DNA from: Planobispora longispora
GTDB lineage: Bacteria > Actinomycetota > Actinomycetes > Streptosporangiales > Streptosporangiaceae
Length of the DNA stretch: 64,000 nt
Direction of reading: 5' to 3'
Assembly (NCBI RefSeq): GCF_016863135.1
Contig: NZ_BOOH01000014.1
Location: 120,819-184,818, forward strand
Below are positions 16,911 to 26,240 of this stretch, one piece after another. The notes under the pieces were generated by a model, which searched no databases, was not told the origin of the DNA, and worked only from the letters and a program-made list of their open reading frames with translations. The position numbers and the translations under genes are program-made. Within the stretch, counting starts at the first letter, position 1. Every line of letters begins with the position of its first letter.

Positions 16911-18155
16911 ATGAAACTCCGCACCGCCACCGCGATCAGCGCGGCCGTACTCGCCCTCGGCCTGGCCACGCCGGCCGCGGCCGACCCCGCCCCGACCACC
17001 GGCCCCGGCCCGGACACGACGACCGCGCGGGGAGACGGCGGCAGCACCGGGCACGGGGAGTTCGGCCGGGCCACGCTGACCGGTTTCGCCGTCCTGCCCG
17101 CGCAGACGTTCGTCCCGAAGAGCGAGCCCTCGGGCGCCCAGCTCGGCACGGCCCCGGTCAACGGGGTCACCCCGCCGTTCACCGGGCAGCCGGTCCAGGG
17201 CTTCAGCGGCATCGTGCGGCGTCACGACGGCACCTTCGACGTGCTGTCCGACAACGGCTACGGCGGGAAGAACAACAGCGCCGACTTCCTGCTGCGCCTG
17301 CACCGGATCAGGCCCGACTTCCGCGCGGGCACGATCGCGGTGCTGGGCGGGTTCAACCTCGGCGACCCCGACGGCCACGTGACCTGGCCGCTCACCCGGA
17401 CCGACCGCACCCTCACCGGCGCCGACTTCGACGTGGAGTCGATCGTGCGGGCCGCGGACGGCACCTACTGGATCGGTGACGAGTTCGGCCCGTTCCTGCT
17501 GCACTTCTCCTCCTCCGGCAGGCTGCTGGAGACCCCGATCCCGCTGCCCGGCGTGATGGCCCCGGAGAACCCGCACCTCAACGGCGGCCGGCCCAACCTC
17601 GGCCGGAGCAAGGGCTTCGAGGGCATGGCGCGCTCGGTCGACGGGCGCACGCTCTACCCGCTGCTGGAGGGCACCGTGGAGGGCGATCCGGCGGGCACCC
17701 TGCGGATGATGGAGTTCGACCTGCGCAAGCGGGCCTACACCGGCAAGCGCTGGACCTACCAGCTGGACGACCCCAGTCATGCGATCGGCGACATGACCGC
17801 GGTGGACCGGCACCGGTTCCTGATCATCGAGCGGGACAACCTCCAGGGTGACGCCGCGAAGGTCAAGAAGGTCTACCTGGTGGACACCCGGGGGGCGGCC
17901 CTGCGCAAGACCCTCGTCGCCGACCTGCTCGACCTGGCCGACCCGCGCGGCCTCGGCGGCTTCGGGGAGACCTTCCGCTTCCCCTTCCAGACGATCGAGG
18001 ACGTCGTGATCCTCGACGACCGGACCCTGGGAATCCTCGACGACAACAACTTCCCGTTCTCCTCGGGCCGCACGGCCGGCGAGCCGGACGACAACGAGTT
18101 CATCACCGTACGGCTGTCGCACCGCCTCCAGGCCGACTCCCGCGTCTACCGCTAG
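16911..18155 (+). CDS. secreted esterase-like phytase-family protein
   Basis: Protein of 414 residues. A Sec signal peptide (MKLRTATAISAAVLALGLAT PAAA) is followed by the esterase-like activity of phytase domain (PF13449): FSGIVRRHDGTFDVLSDNGY, DFDVESIVRAADGTYWIGDE, GFEGMARSVDGRTLYPLLEG, FETF-like GETFRFPFQTIEDV and LDDNNFPFS. Such proteins act outside the membrane on phosphate esters; the substrate is unproven. It is divergent from the sigma factor. The start lacks a clear ribosome site, so the transcript may be leaderless. Confidence 0.85.
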   Translation: MKLRTATAISAAVLALGLATPAAADPAPTTGPGPDTTTARGDGGSTGHGEFGRATLTGFAVLPAQTFVPKSEPSGAQLGTAPVNGVTPPFTGQPVQGFSGIVRRHDGTFDVLSDNGYGGKNNSADFLLRLHRIRPDFRAGTIAVLGGFNLGDPDGHVTWPLTRTDRTLTGADFDVESIVRAADGTYWIGDEFGPFLLHFSSSGRLLETPIPLPGVMAPENPHLNGGRPNLGRSKGFEGMARSVDGRTLYPLLEGTVEGDPAGTLRMMEFDLRKRAYTGKRWTYQLDDPSHAIGDMTAVDRHRFLIIERDNLQGDAAKVKKVYLVDTRGAALRKTLVADLLDLADPRGLGGFGETFRFPFQTIEDVVILDDRTLGILDDNNFPFSSGRTAGEPDDNEFITVRLSHRLQADSRVYR

Positions 18156-18187
18156 GCGCGCCCACCGGACACGGAACCGGTTAAGTG

Positions 18188-18211
18188 CCCGCCGGATTTC
18201 TCCCCGGCGGG
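18188..18211 (+). terminator. short GC hairpin after the esterase gene
   Basis: CCCGCCGG/CCGGCGGG arms with an 8-nt loop, 32 bp past the stop. No T run. Confidence 0.4.
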
Positions 18212-18331
18212 GATAGGTCGGAAAATAGTGGAGTCCGGGGGCGGTTGTACCACTAACGAGACCGTCCTGACGCCAGGAGCACTTATCCTCAAGGAACGCT
18301 CCAGAGACCGACAAAGGGAACGGTTACGTCC

Positions 18332-19261
18332 ATGTGGCCTCCATCATCTCCTCAGGAACCTCAAGGCCAGCAGCCCTCGGGTGGGCACGGGCAGCCTTCC
18401 CCTGGTTCCTGGCAGCAACCCAACTACCCCGGCGGCGGTCAGCAGCAGCAGCCGCCGTACGGCCAGCAGCTGCCCCCCTACGGCCAGCAGGAGCCGACGC
18501 GGCAGTTCCCGCAGGGGCAGCCGCCGTACGGCCAGCCGAACCAGCAGCAGTACCCGCAGGGCCAGCAGGGCCCCGGCGGCCCCTGGTACCCCCCGCCCGG
18601 CCCGCCCAAGAGCAAGCCCGTCTGGCCGTGGATCGCGGGCGTGGCCGTCGCGGTCGTCGTCGCCCTGGTGGTGGTCTTCGTCCTGATCTCCGGCGACGAC
18701 AAGAAGGACCCCGTCGCGAAGACGTCGACCCCGGCCGCCACCAGCGCCGAGCCCACGTCCCCGGCGACCGATGAGCCGACGACGTCGGCGCCTCCGACCA
18801 CCGCTCCGGCCGGCCAGACCGTCACCGCCACCGACGGCAAGAGCACGATCACGGTCCCCGAGGACTGGGCCACGCTCAAGCTCCACAACGAGGCCCAGAT
18901 CCAGGTGGGCAACGCCGGCAAGGAGCAGTACCTGATGGTGATCACGGAGCCGCAGGCCAGCTTCGGCTCCAACACCAACCTGGCCGCCTACGGCCAGCTG
19001 GTCATCGAGCAGATGAAGAAGAACCTGACCAACCCCAGCGCCGGGTCGCCCCAGGAACTGACCGTCAACGGGGCTCCCGCCATCCAGTACGAGCTGCACG
19101 GCACGGCGCAGGGCGTGCCGATCGCCTACTGGGTCACCCTCGTGGAGGGCAAGCAGGACTTCCACCAGGTCCTCGCCTGGACCCTGGAGAGCGAGGGCCC
19201 GGTCCACGGCCCGCTGCTCCGCCAGGTCACCGAGACCTTCCAGGACCAGGGCGGCCAGTAA
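18332..19261 (+). CDS. single-pass membrane protein with Pro/Gln-rich cytosolic arm
   Basis: Protein of 309 residues. Residues 1-90 are Gln/Pro/Gly/Tyr-rich with repeated PPYGQQ units. One membrane helix (WPWIAGVAVAVVVALVVVFV LI) is followed by a Thr/Pro linker and a globular extracytoplasmic domain (about 165-309) with KSTITVPEDWATLKL, NGAPAIQYELHGTAQGVPIA and VTETFQDQ. This resembles the PsbP/DcrB-like lipid- or surface-associated folds of actinobacterial membrane proteins. It is monocistronic, with its own hairpin terminator downstream. Function unknown. Confidence 0.75.
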   Translation: MWPPSSPQEPQGQQPSGGHGQPSPGSWQQPNYPGGGQQQQPPYGQQLPPYGQQEPTRQFPQGQPPYGQPNQQQYPQGQQGPGGPWYPPPGPPKSKPVWPWIAGVAVAVVVALVVVFVLISGDDKKDPVAKTSTPAATSAEPTSPATDEPTTSAPPTTAPAGQTVTATDGKSTITVPEDWATLKLHNEAQIQVGNAGKEQYLMVITEPQASFGSNTNLAAYGQLVIEQMKKNLTNPSAGSPQELTVNGAPAIQYELHGTAQGVPIAYWVTLVEGKQDFHQVLAWTLESEGPVHGPLLRQVTETFQDQGGQ

Positions 19262-19304
19262 GCGTCCGGGCTCGCCCGAGCACGGACAGCGGCAGGCGTG
19301 ACGG

Positions 19305-19335
19305 ACGCCGGGCCGGGGAATCCCCGGCCCGGCGT
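19305..19335. terminator. 14-bp perfect GC hairpin
   Basis: ACGCCGGGCCGGGG and its exact complement around a 3-nt loop. It lies between convergent genes (the + strand membrane protein and the - strand remnant) and can serve both. Confidence 0.7.
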
Positions 19336-19399
19336 TCGGTCTTCCCGGCTCCTTCCGGGGGCCGGAGGTCCGGGTGACCCGGTCGCCGGCTCTGGCCTG

Positions 19400-19752
19400 T
19401 CAGTGCCGGTGGTGGTTGTCAGGCTGCGCCGGGTCGCCGGGGTGCTCCAGCCCCGGCGCCGGCCGGAGCCGATGCGCCCGCGCGTGACCGGCGCCGCCCC
19501 GGACACGTCGAGTCCCCGCCTCACCGCCTCGGCGGCGCACAACTCCTCCGTCAGCACGACCTGGGCGACCCAGCGGACGAGCTGCCGGTCCTCGGCACCG
19601 CCCGGGGCGGGCAGCGCACCGGAGCGCGGCCCACCGCGCAGGGCGGCGATCCGGCGGTCGAGCTCGGTACGGGGCAGCGGGCGGCCGTCGAGCCAGCCGA
19701 GCACCGGGGCGGCCCCGGGAGCCACCGGGGCAGGTCCGTGATGGCGGGTCAT
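19400..19752 (-). pseudogene. DUF7158-like gene with internal deletion
   Basis: The N-terminal frame (from 19752, MTRHHGPAPVAPGAAPVLGW, with LDGRPLPRTELDRRIAALRG and RQLVRWVAQVVLTEELCAAE) matches the family often annotated as DUF7158 or malonyl-CoA-ACP-transacylase-like, found beside GH38 genes. After about 90 codons this frame loses sense. The family's C-terminal end (APGLEHPGDPAQPDNHHRH, then TGA at 19400-19402) appears in another frame. Intact relatives are, from memory, some 250-280 residues, so a central piece is gone and the frame is broken. The start overlaps the GH38 stop (ATGA). Confidence 0.7.
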
Positions 19753-22700
19753 GGGGTCACCACCAGCTCGACGGTCGGCGCGTACTGGCAGCGGCCGAAC
19801 CACATGACCTTGACCAGCGCCCAGTACGCCCCGGGATCGGCATCCCGGGGCACGGCCACCTCGAAGGCGGCCGTCTCCGAGGCGCCCGCCGCGAGGCCGA
19901 ACCCGCGGACCGGCTCGGCGATCGCCTCCCAGGTGCCCCACGGGGACACGGCCTGCAGCTCTCCACGGATCTCCCCCCGGGTCCGGTTGACCAGCCTGAG
20001 ACCGGGACTCGTCCGTCCGCCGGGGGCCGCGCGCAGGACCGGCGTGACCACGTCGGCCGAGAGCCCGGTGTCCCGCCCGGCCGCCGCGCCGGCGCCCCGG
20101 ACGGCGACCGCGTCCTCGGGCGCCCGTCCCGGCACCGGCAGCGGGGCGGGCAGATCACCGACCGCGAGGGTGGCGACGTCCTCGATGACCTGACCCGTGT
20201 GTTCGATGCGCACGGCGGCGAAGTACAGCCCCGGCTCCGCCCCGGCCGGCGGGGTGAGCGTCACCGGGAACCGCACATGCCCGCCGGGCGCGAGCCGGTA
20301 CGGCCGGCGTCCCGGGCCCGCCGTCCAGCCGTCGGATCCGAGCACCACCGCCGTGCCCTCGACCGCCGCGTCGCGCAGCTGCGAGGCGAGCACCACCGAC
20401 ACCTCGACCGGCTCCCCGTCCGTGCGGGCCAGGCCGGGTGACACCCCGACGGTGACCGGCAGGTAGCCCATCGGCGCGGGTCCCCGGTTGTGCAGCCAGT
20501 ACCGGGCATGGACCGGCTGCGCGACCTCGGCGGCCGGACCGAGTGGCGCGTCACCGAGCCGGAGGTCGACGGGCTCGGAAGCGGCGGGTCCGGAAGCGGC
20601 CGGTTCAGAAGCGGCGGGGACGCCGGTCACGGCGGCGGGCCGGTGGGCAGGGGGCCGGGTGGCGGGGACGCCGATCACGGTGGCGATCTCCGATCCGGCC
20701 AGCCCGACGGTGTCCGGCAGCCGCTCGCCTCTCCGTTCCAACAGGTCAGCCTGGTAGAGCGCGGTGAACGACAGCGCCCCGCCCAGGGTCGCGCCGCGGC
20801 CGTACCCGGTGGCCTCCATCAGCCGCAGCGTCACCCCGGCCGCCGGGTCCGGCGCCGAAATCGAACCGTGCGCGATCGTGTTGCCGCTCGCCTTGAGCGT
20901 GCCCAGCAGCACCTCGCGGGCGGGCTCGACGCGCAGGTAGGAGTGGACCGGCGGGAGCGGCCCGGGGTGCGGGCCGGCGAGCCGCGCGTACAGCGGGTGG
21001 TTGAACTCCTGCCCCCGCGCGGGAAGGGTGAGCGCGCGCCAGTCTCCGTCACCGGAGACCAGGGCGTAGCGGAACTCGTGGGTCCAGTGCTGGAGCTGGA
21101 ACGACGCGCCGTCGGGCAGGGCGCGCCGGGGCGGGTCGATCCACACTCCCGACGGCCACCCGGTGCAGGACCGCATGAGTGACAGGTGCAGGGCTCCGGC
21201 CGGATCCACGGCGAAGCCCGGCAGCCCGTGGGTGACCAGCGCGACGGTGTGGTCGGTGAGCAGCTCGGAGGCCGGGAGGGCGCCGGGGCAGACGGCGTCG
21301 ACGCGGGCGTCGGCGAGATCGGCGGTGAGCGCCGCCGGGTCGGTGACGATCAGCGCGGGCAGCACCCGCAGGTCGCGCAGGTCGGCGTTGGGCTGCCAGA
21401 CCTCGTGCAGCGGTTTCTCCGCGGGCACCCAGACCCGCCCGTGCCGGGCCAGCGTGCCGGCGTACTCGGCGCCGGCGCGCTCCAGCAGCTCCCGGGTGGC
21501 CTCGTTGTCCTCGGGCCCGCCGATCAGGACGCGGAAGTCGGGCAGGTTCGAGTCCACGTCGAGCCAGCCGTACCGGGACCACCCCGCGCTCGCGGTCGTC
21601 GCGGTGACGCCGGCCCTGGCCAGCGCGACGACCAGCTCCCGGACGCCGGCCGCCTGCTCCAGGACGGGCACGATCACCTCGGCGACGCCCAGCGCCCGTT
21701 CCCCCAGCGGCCGCCCGTCCGGGCCGGTGAGCACCGCCCGGGCGGTCGATCCGAGACCGAACCAGGTGTTGGCGGGGTTGTCGAGGGTCCAGGGGCCTCG
21801 GCGGCGTCGACGTCGGGCAGCGCGCCGCCGCGGGCCGGGGCGGCGGTGACGCGGTAGCGGGCGTTCTCGATCGTGACGCCGTCGACCGGAGTCCACGTGG
21901 ACACGTCCGCGGCCGGGCCGGGCAGCAGCCGCCACGTGCGCCAGCCCATCGCGGGCACGCCGCCGGCGAGGAAGCGCAGGGTGCCCCGGTCCACGACGTA
22001 CGGCACCGCGGCGCCGGTGTCGTCGATCACCCGAACGGCGTCCAGGCCCTCGGGGAGCCGTACGGCCACCGGCGCCGACCGGTCGAAGGAGAGCGTGTTG
22101 GCGACGATGACCGCGGTCCCCTCGCCGGTGGTGTCGACGTGTGAGACGAGCGCGTCGAGCGCGGTGTCCCGTACCCCCGCCGCCAGGTCGTGGGCCTCGC
22201 GCCAGCCGGACAGCAGGTCGATGTAGACCTGATCGGACTCCGAGCCGGTGATCGCGTCGTGGTGGGCGCCGTAGGCGAGATGCCGCCACACCTTGTCCAG
22301 CGCGGCGTCGGGATAGCCGCCCAGCCCTTCGAGGACGGCGAGGGCGGCGAGCTTCTCCGCGTCGACGGCGGCGACCTCCACGGCCCTCTGCGCCTGCTTG
22401 GTGTCGATGTAGGAGACGTCCTTGCCGGTGTAGACGGGATTCATGTCCCGGGTCTGCGGGCTGGGCCGCCGTCCGGCGGCGGCGAGCTCGGCCCGTACCG
22501 CGTCGAAGAAGTCGCGCGGCGTGCCGCAGACGAACCGGGGCCAGACGTACCTGGCGTTCCACGACCGGTGGATCCCGGTCACCCACGTGTTCGGCGGGGC
22601 GTAGTCGGTGCCGACCGGGAGCAGCAGGTTCCGCGTCGCCGCGACCGGCTTGAGCTTCCGGTAGAGCGCGTAGACCGCCCGCTCGGCGGCGGCCAGATCG

Positions 22701-23383
22701 GGTGAGGAGTCCATCCACCAGCCGGCGGAGTAGTGGTGCGGCATGAAGTGGGTGAGCACGCCATGCCCCGAGGGGGAGACCCACTCGAACTCACTGGGGA
22801 ACTGCATGACGGTGGCGTCGTTCTTGGCCTCGCGGAAGTTCTTCTGGATCGGGCCCCACTGGTGGAACGGGCCGCGGGCCCAGGCGCTGCCGGTCAGCCC
22901 GGCCGCCGCCAGGTGGCCGGGGAACTGCGGATCGTGCCCGAACACGTCGAGCTGCCAGGCGGTCCGCGGGTCGCCGCCGAGGATGTCGCGCTGGTAGCCG
23001 ACGCCGTACACGATGTTGCGGATCGTGGTCTCGACGCCGGTGAGGTTGGTGCTGGGCTCGTTGTAGGTGCCGCCGACCAGCTCCACCTGGCCGCGCTCCA
23101 GCAGCAGCCGCAGGTCGGCGCGGCGCTCGGGGTGCAGGTCGAAGTAGGGCTTGAGGTAGTCGAGCTCGGCCAGCACGAACCGGTACACCGGGTCGCGCAG
23201 CGCCAGGTCGAGATGGGCGTCCACGAGGGCGAAGCCGTTGCGCTCCCAGAGCGGCCGGGTGGTGGCGTCGCCGGACAGCAGCTCCCACGGGGAGGTGTAG
23301 GCGGCCTGGGTGTTCCACCAGACCGGGTCGTAGTGGAAGTGCGAGACCAGGAACATGGTCCACCCGGGTTCGGCCACGGTCAC
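19749..23383 (-). pseudogene. GH38 alpha-mannosidase, frameshifted and internally shortened
   Basis: The N-terminal half (from GTG 23383, preceded by AGGAGG) has the GH38 zinc motif HFHYDPVWW (15-23), the nucleophile region QLDVFGHDPQFP (about Asp146), GAHHDAITGSESDQ and a helical middle domain. Near 21792-21795 the frame shifts; one extra C in the minus-strand CCCC run would restore it (EAPWTLDNPANTWF). The C-terminal frame continues with the GH38 C domain and a NEW3-like sandwich to 19749. Before the shift, the sequence jumps from ARGGALP to DVDAAEAP, so part of the usual central beta domain also seems absent. It is either a decayed gene or a sequence error plus a deletion. Confidence 0.8.
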
Positions 23384-23459
23384 CGTGGCCTCCTCTGTGG
23401 CCTCCTCTGTGGCCTCTCTCTGGTGGCCGGTCGCGTCACGAGGAGTGTCCGTGACATGG

Positions 23460-23549
23460 CCGGTCGATGTGAAGAGGCCGGTCGGCGCGGAGAAGCCCGT
23501 CGATGCGGAGAAGCCGGTCGATGCGGAGAAGCCGGTCGGATGCGGAGAG
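23460..23549. repeat. five 18-bp tandem repeats
   Basis: Units are close to CCGGTCGATGCGGAGAAG, with the first and last diverged. They lie in the spacer between the GH38 start and the oxidoreductase gene end, next to a 12-bp GTGGCCTCCTCT repeat at about 23385-23420. Confidence 0.6.
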
Positions 23550-23578
23550 GGACGGGGGCGGAGAGGGACGGGGCGGCG

Positions 23579-24247
23579 CTAATTCGCGATGCCGATGAAC
23601 TGCTTGATCGTCTCGGGCCGGTCGAGGGCATGGAGCATGCAGTGGGCCACGTCGGCGCGGGAGATGAGCAGGCCGCGGCGCAGGTTCCGTCCGTAGGCCG
23701 TCCGGTAGGCGCCGGTGAGCGGTCCGTCGGTGAGCCGCGGCGGCCGTACGACGGTCCAGTCCAGCCCGCTGTCACGGAGGACGTCCTCCATCAGTGCGAG
23801 ATCGGCGTAGTGCTCGCGCAGTACCGCTTTGATCAGCGGAGAGGCCAGATTCCTCATGAAGAACCCGTCGCCCGGGTCGTTCCTGGGAGGTCGCGGGCGG
23901 CCGGGTGAGGGCACCGTACCGATCGGCGCGGCGCTGACCACGACGATGCGGCGCACCTCGTTCGCCTGCATCGCCGAGACGATGGCCCGGGTGCCACGCT
24001 CGGCGACTCCTGCCTCGGACCTCGCCCGCGGGCCGAGGCCGGACAGGACCGCGTCGGCCCCTTCGAGCGCGGCCCGCAGCGCCTCCGGGTCCGCGGTCCC
24101 CAGGTCGGCGGGGACGACGCGGGCCCGCGTGGACGGCAGTTTCCGCGGATTCCGTACGGCCGCCGTGACATCGTGGCCCGCGGCGACGGCCTGATCGAGG
24201 AGTCGCCTGCCGATGCCGCCGGTCGCCGCGAAGATCGTGAGTCTCAT
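23579..24247 (-). CDS. NAD(P)H-binding atypical SDR oxidoreductase/epimerase
   Basis: Protein of 222 residues with the dinucleotide motif TIFAATGGIGRRLLDQAV (about 4-21), NAD(P)H-binding PF13460 layout, VVVSAAPIG and the YADLALMEDVLRDSGLDWTV-type C-terminal segment. It is divergent from an ECF41 sigma factor, and a consensus ECF41 promoter on its strand lies 69 nt upstream. Members of this class (carboxymuconolactone decarboxylases, oxidoreductases, epimerases) are the known targets of ECF41 sigma factors. Substrate unknown. Confidence 0.88.
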   Translation of the reverse strand: MRLTIFAATGGIGRRLLDQAVAAGHDVTAAVRNPRKLPSTRARVVPADLGTADPEALRAALEGADAVLSGLGPRARSEAGVAERGTRAIVSAMQANEVRRIVVVSAAPIGTVPSPGRPRPPRNDPGDGFFMRNLASPLIKAVLREHYADLALMEDVLRDSGLDWTVVRPPRLTDGPLTGAYRTAYGRNLRRGLLISRADVAHCMLHALDRPETIKQFIGIAN

Positions 24248-24280
24248 TCGCCGTTTCCTTCCTGCACGTCATGGCCGTCC

Positions 24281-24307
24281 CGTCACATCTGCCGGGTCCG
24301 GTTCGTC
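24281..24307 (+). promoter_or_regulatory. ECF41-type promoter for the sigma factor
   Basis: CGTCACA (24281-24287), 16 bp, CGTC (24304-24307). It differs from the reported ECF41 consensus TGTCACA-N16-CGTC by one base and reads towards the sigma gene (start 37 bp downstream). It implies autoregulation. Confidence 0.65.
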
Positions 24308-24315
24308 ATCGTTCT

Positions 24316-24342
24316 GACGGAGTGCGGGGAGAGGATGTGACA
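24316..24342 (-). promoter_or_regulatory. ECF41-type promoter for the oxidoreductase
   Basis: On the minus strand, TGTCACA (complement of 24336-24342), exactly 16 bp, then CGTC (complement of 24316-24319). This is a perfect match to the ECF41 consensus, pointing at the oxidoreductase gene. Confidence 0.8.
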
Positions 24343-24343
24343 G

Positions 24344-25240
24344 ATGCGCGGAGACGACCTTCTGGCCGAACGGTTCGAGGCCCACCGGCCCCACCTGCGG
24401 GCGGTGGCCTACCGGATGCTCGGCTCCCTGAGCGAGGCCGACGACGCCGTTCAGGAGGTGTGGCTCCGGCTCAGCCGATCCGACACCGGGGCCGTGGAGA
24501 ACCTGGCCGGCTGGCTGACCACGGTCGTCGGGCGGGTGTGCCTGGACATGCTCCGTTCACGCGCCTCGCGACGTGAGGCTCCGCTGGACGAGCCCACGGG
24601 CGCGCATCTGCCCGACCCGATCGTGAGCCGCGACTCCGGGGCCGATCCCGAGCACGAGGTGCTGGTGGCGGACGCGGTCGGTATCGCGCTGCTCGTGGTC
24701 CTCGAAACGCTGGCCCCCGCCGAACGGCTGGCGTTCGTGCTGCACGACATGTTCGCCCTGCCCTTCGAGGAGATCGCTCCGATCGTGGGGCGTACCCCCG
24801 CCGCGACCCGGCAGCTGGCCAGTCGGGCGCGCCGGAGAGTGCAGGGATCGGCTCCGGTCTCCGACCCCGACCTGACCCGCCAGCGTGAGGTCGTCGCCGC
24901 CTTCCTCACCGCCGCGCGCGGCGGCGACTTCGACGCGCTGGTCACCGTCCTCGACCCCGAGGTCGTCCTGCGGGCCGACAACGGCGCCGTACCCGCGGGC
25001 GGGCTGAGGACGATCCGCGGCGCGGCGGCCGTGGCCCGGCAGGCGCTCACCTTCCGCCGGCTCGGCCGCTTCGCCCGGCAGGCGCTGGTCAACGGGGCCG
25101 CCGGGCTCGTCACCATCGCCGACGGGCAGCCGATGGCGGTCATGGGCTTCACGATCAGCGACGGACGGATCGTCGCCATCGACGTCCTCGCCGACCCCGA
25201 CCGCCTCCGCCGTCTCGACCTGACCGTCCTCGACGGCTGA
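24344..25240 (+). CDS. ECF41-group sigma factor with SnoaL-like C-terminus
   Basis: Protein of 298 residues. Sigma region 2 (LRAVAYRMLGSLSEADDAVQ, EVWLRLSR) and region 4 (LAPAERLAFVLHDMFALPFE, EIAPIVGRTPAATRQLASRA) are followed by a SnoaL-like domain from about 180 (REVVAAFLTAARGGDFDALV, then LDPEVVLRADNGAVP). That extension is the hallmark of ECF41 (SigJ-like) factors, where it modulates activity without an anti-sigma factor. GGAGAGG precedes the ATG. Paired ECF41-type promoters in the spacer indicate control of itself and the divergent oxidoreductase. Confidence 0.92.
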   Translation: MRGDDLLAERFEAHRPHLRAVAYRMLGSLSEADDAVQEVWLRLSRSDTGAVENLAGWLTTVVGRVCLDMLRSRASRREAPLDEPTGAHLPDPIVSRDSGADPEHEVLVADAVGIALLVVLETLAPAERLAFVLHDMFALPFEEIAPIVGRTPAATRQLASRARRRVQGSAPVSDPDLTRQREVVAAFLTAARGGDFDALVTVLDPEVVLRADNGAVPAGGLRTIRGAAAVARQALTFRRLGRFARQALVNGAAGLVTIADGQPMAVMGFTISDGRIVAIDVLADPDRLRRLDLTVLDG

Positions 25241-25350
25241 CCCGCCGAGGTCCCTGGAGGCCCCACCCGGCCGGAACTCCGGCCGGGCGCCGGACGTTGC
25301 GACGATCGAGATGCTTGATCGGCAAGCTTGATCGACGGAGGAGCCGCCGG

Positions 25351-26205
25351 GTGACACCATCGTCCGAATTCCCGGAAGGCCGGCCGTCCCCGGACAACGG
25401 CTTCGAGCATCCCGTCTCTGGGCGGCCCGGCGGCGGACAGGACGAGTTCCACCCCATGCGCACCGGCCCATCCCTCCCTGCGCCGCCGCGGAGAAGTCGC
25501 GCTCGTCTGGTGGTTCTCATCGCGGGCGGTACGGTCACCCTGGCCGTCACCCTCATGGCGGGCTGGCTGCTGATATTTGATCTCGCCACGGGGCGTCTCG
25601 CCGGTTCTTCCCCAGAGGAGATCTTGGACGACCACGGAATCCCCTCGGACGCTAGAGCCGGTGACTGCCTGAAGGACGGAAAGCCGGGCAGTTACGAGAT
25701 CACCGCCTGTACGGACGCGAATGCGGTATGGAAGATCACTCGCTCCTTCGACACCATGACGCGGGCGACCTTCGACGCCAAGATGGCCGACGGCGGCGAT
25801 ATCTGCGCGGAAGGCGAGACGACCACCTCCTACTCCACCAGTGAGAGCGACAATGCCAAGGTGGAGGCCTACTGCCTGGCCCGGCCCGACACCGCGGCGG
25901 CCGAGAAGCAGGCGCGCGAGGAGGACCGGCGGCTCCAGAGCCCGCGACCCGACGCTTTTTCGAAGGTCGCGATCGGTGACTGCCTCATGGGTGACATAGG
26001 CACGGATTACGAGATCGTCGATTGCACCGACGCGGCGGCTCGGTGGAAGGTCACCGGAAGGGTCGAAGGCGTGACACGCGAGAGGCTCGAATCCCCGGGA
26101 AGCAGCCAGGGGCTCTGCCAGGCGGAGGAGACGACGGCCGGCCACTGGGACGACGATCACCCCCAGGCCCGGGGCGTCGCTCTCTGCCTCGCCTCCACGG
26201 GCTGA
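25351..26205 (+). CDS. LppU-like membrane protein with two tandem domains
   Basis: About 284 residues from a GTG with GGAGGAG upstream. A Pro-rich cytosolic N-terminus precedes one membrane helix (RLVVLIAGGTVTLAVTLMAG). Two homologous extracytoplasmic units follow, ARAGDCLKDGKPGSYEITAC and IGDCLMGDIGTDYEIVDCTD, each with paired Cys likely in disulfides, as in the LppU/SCO3897 family. The duplication is visible in the sequence. Function unknown; the family is cell-envelope associated. Confidence 0.8.
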   Translation: MTPSSEFPEGRPSPDNGFEHPVSGRPGGGQDEFHPMRTGPSLPAPPRRSRARLVVLIAGGTVTLAVTLMAGWLLIFDLATGRLAGSSPEEILDDHGIPSDARAGDCLKDGKPGSYEITACTDANAVWKITRSFDTMTRATFDAKMADGGDICAEGETTTSYSTSESDNAKVEAYCLARPDTAAAEKQAREEDRRLQSPRPDAFSKVAIGDCLMGDIGTDYEIVDCTDAAARWKVTGRVEGVTRERLESPGSSQGLCQAEETTAGHWDDDHPQARGVALCLASTG

Positions 26206-26240
26206 TCGCAGTACCGGTGAACCGGAGTCGCGCAGCCCCT

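Noticed and set aside
16319..17212. Longer sigma-factor reading to 17212
   Set aside because: The extra N-terminal part is antisense to the secreted esterase gene and does not resemble a sigma factor.
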